Positions 6,155 through 8,463 of a DNA stretch of 8,463 nt are shown in pieces; position 1 is the stretch's first letter; every line of letters begins with the position of its first letter. The notes beneath the pieces were generated by a model that saw nothing but the letters and a program-made list of their open reading frames with translations, made no database searches and had not been told where the DNA came from. The position numbers and the translations under genes are program-made. The stretch comes from Candidatus Sodaliphilus limicaballi (GTDB lineage Bacteria; Bacteroidota; Bacteroidia; Bacteroidales; Muribaculaceae). Location of the stretch: assembly GCA_018065815.1 (NCBI GenBank), contig JAGHSP010000325.1:1-8463 (forward strand), read 5' to 3'.

Positions 6155-8121
6155 CAGCAAGAGGCGTCTGATTTGTCGGCGGTGATGGTCGGCGTCCTTT
6201 TTTCAAGGTCGAGCAGTTGTTGCTTGACTTGGGTGCCGCCTCGGTATCCGCCCAGGCCGTTGCTCGCCACGATGCGGTGACATGGATAGACTATCATCAA
6301 GCGGTTGAAGTGGCATGCCTGCGCTGCGGCACGGTAGGCCTTGGGACTGCCTGCCCGTTTAGCTAGTTCGGCATAAGGAATTGTCTCGCCGTAGGGGACC
6401 TTGAACATTTCATTCCACACTTTCATCGTGAACTCGCTGCCTGTGGTGAAGCAAGGCAAGTCAAACTCACGGCGTTCGCCGGCAAAGTATTGCTGGAGTT
6501 GTTGTGTGCAATGCGTTAAGAGCGGGAGAGAGGCTTCGGCAAGGTCAAGATGCGATGATTTGCCCAGTTGCGACAACATCTCTTGTGCGTCGTCCTGTGT
6601 TGTGATGAGAGCAATGCCACGGGTTGTGCATGCCACGGTGAGCACTCCCACAGGGCTGTCAATGGTGGTGTAGCACAGCTTGCCTTTGTTCACGGGCTCT
6701 ATGCCCAGTGATGCCGCGCGTTGCATCATGAAGGGGTAGGCCTCGACATAGCTATTGGCAATAGCACCGTCGAGTATGGCATCCTTGATGGCGTCTTTGA
6801 TTTGCCCCACCTCGCGTGATGGCGTGAGGCCGAATGTCTCCATCACCTCGGCCCCGTCGATGGGCGGCTGGAAATTGCGCACTCGGTCTTTCTCCTCGAT
6901 GTCGATGAGTTTGCGTTTCACTAGGTCGAAGTTGTCGCGGAATCGTTTCACCTTTTCTTGGTTCTTTGACGTGATGTCGGCCTTGCACAGAGTCATCAAG
7001 TCGTCGATATCGTCGCCGGCGTCAAAGAGCAATCTTCTCACAGCCGAGTCGGTCACGCCATCCTCGACCAGAGCGATGGGGCGCATGTGCAGTCCCACTA
7101 GTTTCTTGACATACTTCATGTGCTCGTTGAGCGGAAGGCGCATGCGGCCGAACACTTTGGGCACCATTTTCTCTCCTATGAAGTTGTGATTGTGGAAAGT
7201 CCATCCCAGCTGGTTGTCCCAGCGTTTGGTGGCAGGTTTGCCTATGTCGTGCATCACTGCCGCCCAGCGCAGCCACTCGTTGGTCGATGCACCGGCCACG
7301 TTGTCGAGCACTTGCATCGTGTGCAGGAAGTTGTCCTTGTGCCCTCGTCCGTGGCTGTTGTCCACGCCCTTGAGCGCGGCGAGTTCGGGAAAGATGAGTT
7401 GCAGCAGCCCGGTCTCGTCGAGAATCTTGAATCCGCGTGAAGGCTGCGGTGACCGCACGATTTTCATCAGTTCCTCGGCGATGCGCTCGCGTGTGATGAT
7501 TTTGATGCGCCCGGCATTGCGCTTGATGGCTTGCAGCGTGTCGGGGTAGATGTCAAATTGCAGTTGTGTTGCAAACCTCACGGCCCTCATCATGCGCAAC
7601 GGATCGTCGCTGAAAGTGATGTCGGGGTCGAGCGGAGTGCGTATGATGCGTCGTTGCAAGTCGCCTATGCCGTCGAAAGGGTCAAGCAGCTTGCCATAGG
7701 TCGATTTGTTGAGCGAGATAGCCATGGCGTTGATGGTGAAGTCGCGTCGCAGCTGGTCGTCGCGCAGCGTGCCGTCCTCGACGATGGGGTTTCGGCTCTC
7801 GCGGCGGTAGCTTTCCTTGCGTGCGCCCACAAATTCAAGCTCAAGCCCCTCGCGTGTTTTCACCTGTGCAGTGCCGTAGGTCTTGAACACAGCCAGCGTG
7901 GCCTTGCCTTTGCCCAGTCGTTGTGCCACGGCGCGTGCCACCTCGATGCCGCTGCCCACAGTCACAAAGTCCATGTCCTTGCTCGCGCGTTCCAGAAAGA
8001 TGTCGCGCACATATCCGCCCACAACGTAACACTCGCGCTGCATCTCGTCGGCAACGCTGCCCACGAGGTGAAACACCGGCAATGCCACGTGCGGCTCTAT
8101 TTTATCTAACTTGATTTCCAT
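6154..8121 (-). CDS. cca: CCA tRNA nucleotidyltransferase fused to O6-alkylguanine-DNA alkyltransferase
   Basis: 655 residues, two complete enzymes in one frame. Residues 1 to about 475 are a class II CCA-adding enzyme, which builds or repairs the 3' CCA of tRNAs: VGGYVRD 34-40, the metal-binding D49 and D51, RRDFTINAM 125-133, DDPLRMMRAVRF 172-183, ERIAEEL 212-218, then an HD domain with H267 and H291-D292. Residues from about 481 to 645 are an Ogt/MGMT domain that removes O6-alkyl groups from guanine in DNA by suicidal transfer to cysteine. It has an N-terminal RNase-H-like part (YTTIDSPVGVLTVACTTRG), then VPYGETIPYAELAKRAGSP, the probable arginine finger R597, hinge N606 and the acceptor C614 in PCHRIV, closing with GLGGYRGG. 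Bacteroidota CCA enzymes of this type usually end near 470-480 residues, about where the join lies, and the linker (PVNKGKL) has no internal ATG. The start at 8121 follows an excellent promoter. Both activities look intact; the fusion is the oddity. Confidence 0.93.
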   Translation of the reverse strand: MEIKLDKIEPHVALPVFHLVGSVADEMQRECYVVGGYVRDIFLERASKDMDFVTVGSGIEVARAVAQRLGKGKATLAVFKTYGTAQVKTREGLELEFVGARKESYRRESRNPIVEDGTLRDDQLRRDFTINAMAISLNKSTYGKLLDPFDGIGDLQRRIIRTPLDPDITFSDDPLRMMRAVRFATQLQFDIYPDTLQAIKRNAGRIKIITRERIAEELMKIVRSPQPSRGFKILDETGLLQLIFPELAALKGVDNSHGRGHKDNFLHTMQVLDNVAGASTNEWLRWAAVMHDIGKPATKRWDNQLGWTFHNHNFIGEKMVPKVFGRMRLPLNEHMKYVKKLVGLHMRPIALVEDGVTDSAVRRLLFDAGDDIDDLMTLCKADITSKNQEKVKRFRDNFDLVKRKLIDIEEKDRVRNFQPPIDGAEVMETFGLTPSREVGQIKDAIKDAILDGAIANSYVEAYPFMMQRAASLGIEPVNKGKLCYTTIDSPVGVLTVACTTRGIALITTQDDAQEMLSQLGKSSHLDLAEASLPLLTHCTQQLQQYFAGERREFDLPCFTTGSEFTMKVWNEMFKVPYGETIPYAELAKRAGSPKAYRAAAQACHFNRLMIVYPCHRIVASNGLGGYRGGTQVKQQLLDLEKRTPTITADKSDASC

Positions 8122-8137
8122 ATTTATTATTATGGTG

Positions 8138-8169
8138 CAAAATTACTAAAATAATCTAGAATAATGAAA
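8138..8169 (-). promoter_or_regulatory. Bacteroidota-type promoter for the CCA/alkyltransferase gene
   Basis: Minus strand: TTTC (8169-8166, consensus TTTG) then exactly 20 bases then TAATTTTG (8145-8138), matching the TAnnTTTG -7 box of the Bacteroidota primary sigma factor. Transcription would begin near 8130-8133, giving a leader of only about 10 bases before the ATG at 8121. That fits the lack of a Shine-Dalgarno. Confidence 0.7.
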
Positions 8170-8221
8170 CGATACACTGCTATCGATGGTAGTATTATTA
8201 GTAAAAACAGTGCATTTGTCG

Positions 8222-8239
8222 ATTATTTGCTCAAATAAT
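8222..8239. promoter_or_regulatory. Perfect 8-bp inverted repeat, possible operator
   Basis: ATTATTTG (8222-8229), spacer CT, CAAATAAT (8232-8239) form a perfect dyad in the divergent intergenic region, 21 bases upstream of the -33 box of the plus-strand promoter. It could be a regulator site or a small cruciform; no T run follows, so a terminator is unlikely. AT-rich chance symmetry is possible. Confidence 0.35.
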
Positions 8240-8260
8240 GATAAAATGTGTGTGAAATAT

Positions 8261-8292
8261 TTTGCAAAATTGACCAATATGTACTACCTTTG
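8261..8292 (+). promoter_or_regulatory. Consensus Bacteroidota promoter reading out of the window
   Basis: TTTG (8261-8264), then 20 bases, then TACCTTTG (8285-8292) match both boxes of the Bacteroidota primary promoter perfectly. Transcription should start near 8297-8300 and run right. No complete gene follows within the remaining 160 bases, so the message has a long leader or starts a small open frame near 8349. Confidence 0.75.
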
Positions 8293-8463
8293 CATAGAAT
8301 TTAGGCCAAATGTCATAGAGTTCAGTTAGACGTTAGATTGAGAAAATCATGATAGGCCTCAAAATGCGAGTCCTAATTTTAAAATCCAGTAATTTTATTT
8401 ATCATTGAATGCGTGATGTCGTGCACCGTGTGCACCGCGTGTTATGGACTCCAGAAATGAAAG

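Larger units (their letters stand above)
8122..8463. other. Divergent promoter region and leader of a gene outside the window
   Basis: 342 bases, markedly AT-rich up to about 8280. It contains a minus-strand promoter for the fusion gene (8138-8169), a plus-strand promoter (8261-8292), a perfect 18-bp dyad (8222-8239) and an imperfect dyad centred on ATCGAT (8176-8193). Right of about 8300 the DNA would be the transcribed leader of a plus-strand gene. A 19-residue open frame runs from 8349 to its stop at 8406-8408, and an ATG follows immediately at 8409 in the same frame and stays open to the edge (MRDVVHRVHRVLWTPEMK). ATGs at 8444 and 8457 are other possible starts. I cannot tell which, if any, begins the real gene. 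Confidence 0.6.

Noticed and set aside
6154..6690. Treating the alkyltransferase as a separate gene
   Set aside because: The frame is continuous with the CCA enzyme and has no stop. No ATG lies at the junction, only a GTG without a clear ribosome binding site.
7531..8109. 192-residue plus-strand open frame opposite the CCA domain
   Set aside because: Shadow of a strongly recognised nucleotidyltransferase; no motif of its own.

Overview
The window looks like a piece of a Bacteroidota chromosome, most likely order Bacteroidales (a gut Muribaculaceae-like or related lineage is my guess). The reasons are a GldH lipoprotein gene, a RicT/PSP1 protein with a long low-complexity basic tail, two promoters of the Bacteroidota type (TTTG-like -33 box, about 20 bp, then TAnnTTTG), and AT-rich rather than Shine-Dalgarno leaders before most genes. 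The content is mainly housekeeping. I see no transposase, integrase, CRISPR array, rRNA or tRNA.

Layout: positions 1-5762 hold six plus-strand genes with gaps of 4 to 23 bases, so probably one operon whose promoter lies left of the window. They are rny (RNase Y, start cut off by the window edge), a ricT-like PSP1 protein, gldH (gliding/T9SS-associated lipoprotein), an M24-family Xaa-Pro peptidase, a bacterial TRIC-type cation channel and a GtrA-family membrane protein. Positions 5763-6153 form a convergent intergenic region without a credible gene. It holds three tandem 9-bp units next to a T7 run, several short hairpins, and sequence resembling an intergenic repeat rather than a gene. Positions 6154-8121 (minus strand) encode one 655-residue protein joining a complete CCA tRNA nucleotidyltransferase to a complete O6-alkylguanine-DNA alkyltransferase domain. 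Positions 8122-8463 are a divergent promoter region: one promoter drives the minus-strand fusion gene, and a strong consensus promoter points right towards a gene whose body lies outside the window.

How the genes relate: RNase Y and RicT are functionally linked in Bacillus subtilis, where the Ric (Y-complex) proteins direct RNase Y cleavage, so their adjacency here is meaningful. GldH, the peptidase, the TRIC channel and GtrA share transcription with them but no obvious pathway. The most unusual item is the CCA-enzyme/alkyltransferase fusion. The second is the start of gldH, where the best lipoprotein signal peptide would begin at an ATT codon overlapping the ricT stop. I did not find a convincing undescribed multi-gene system.
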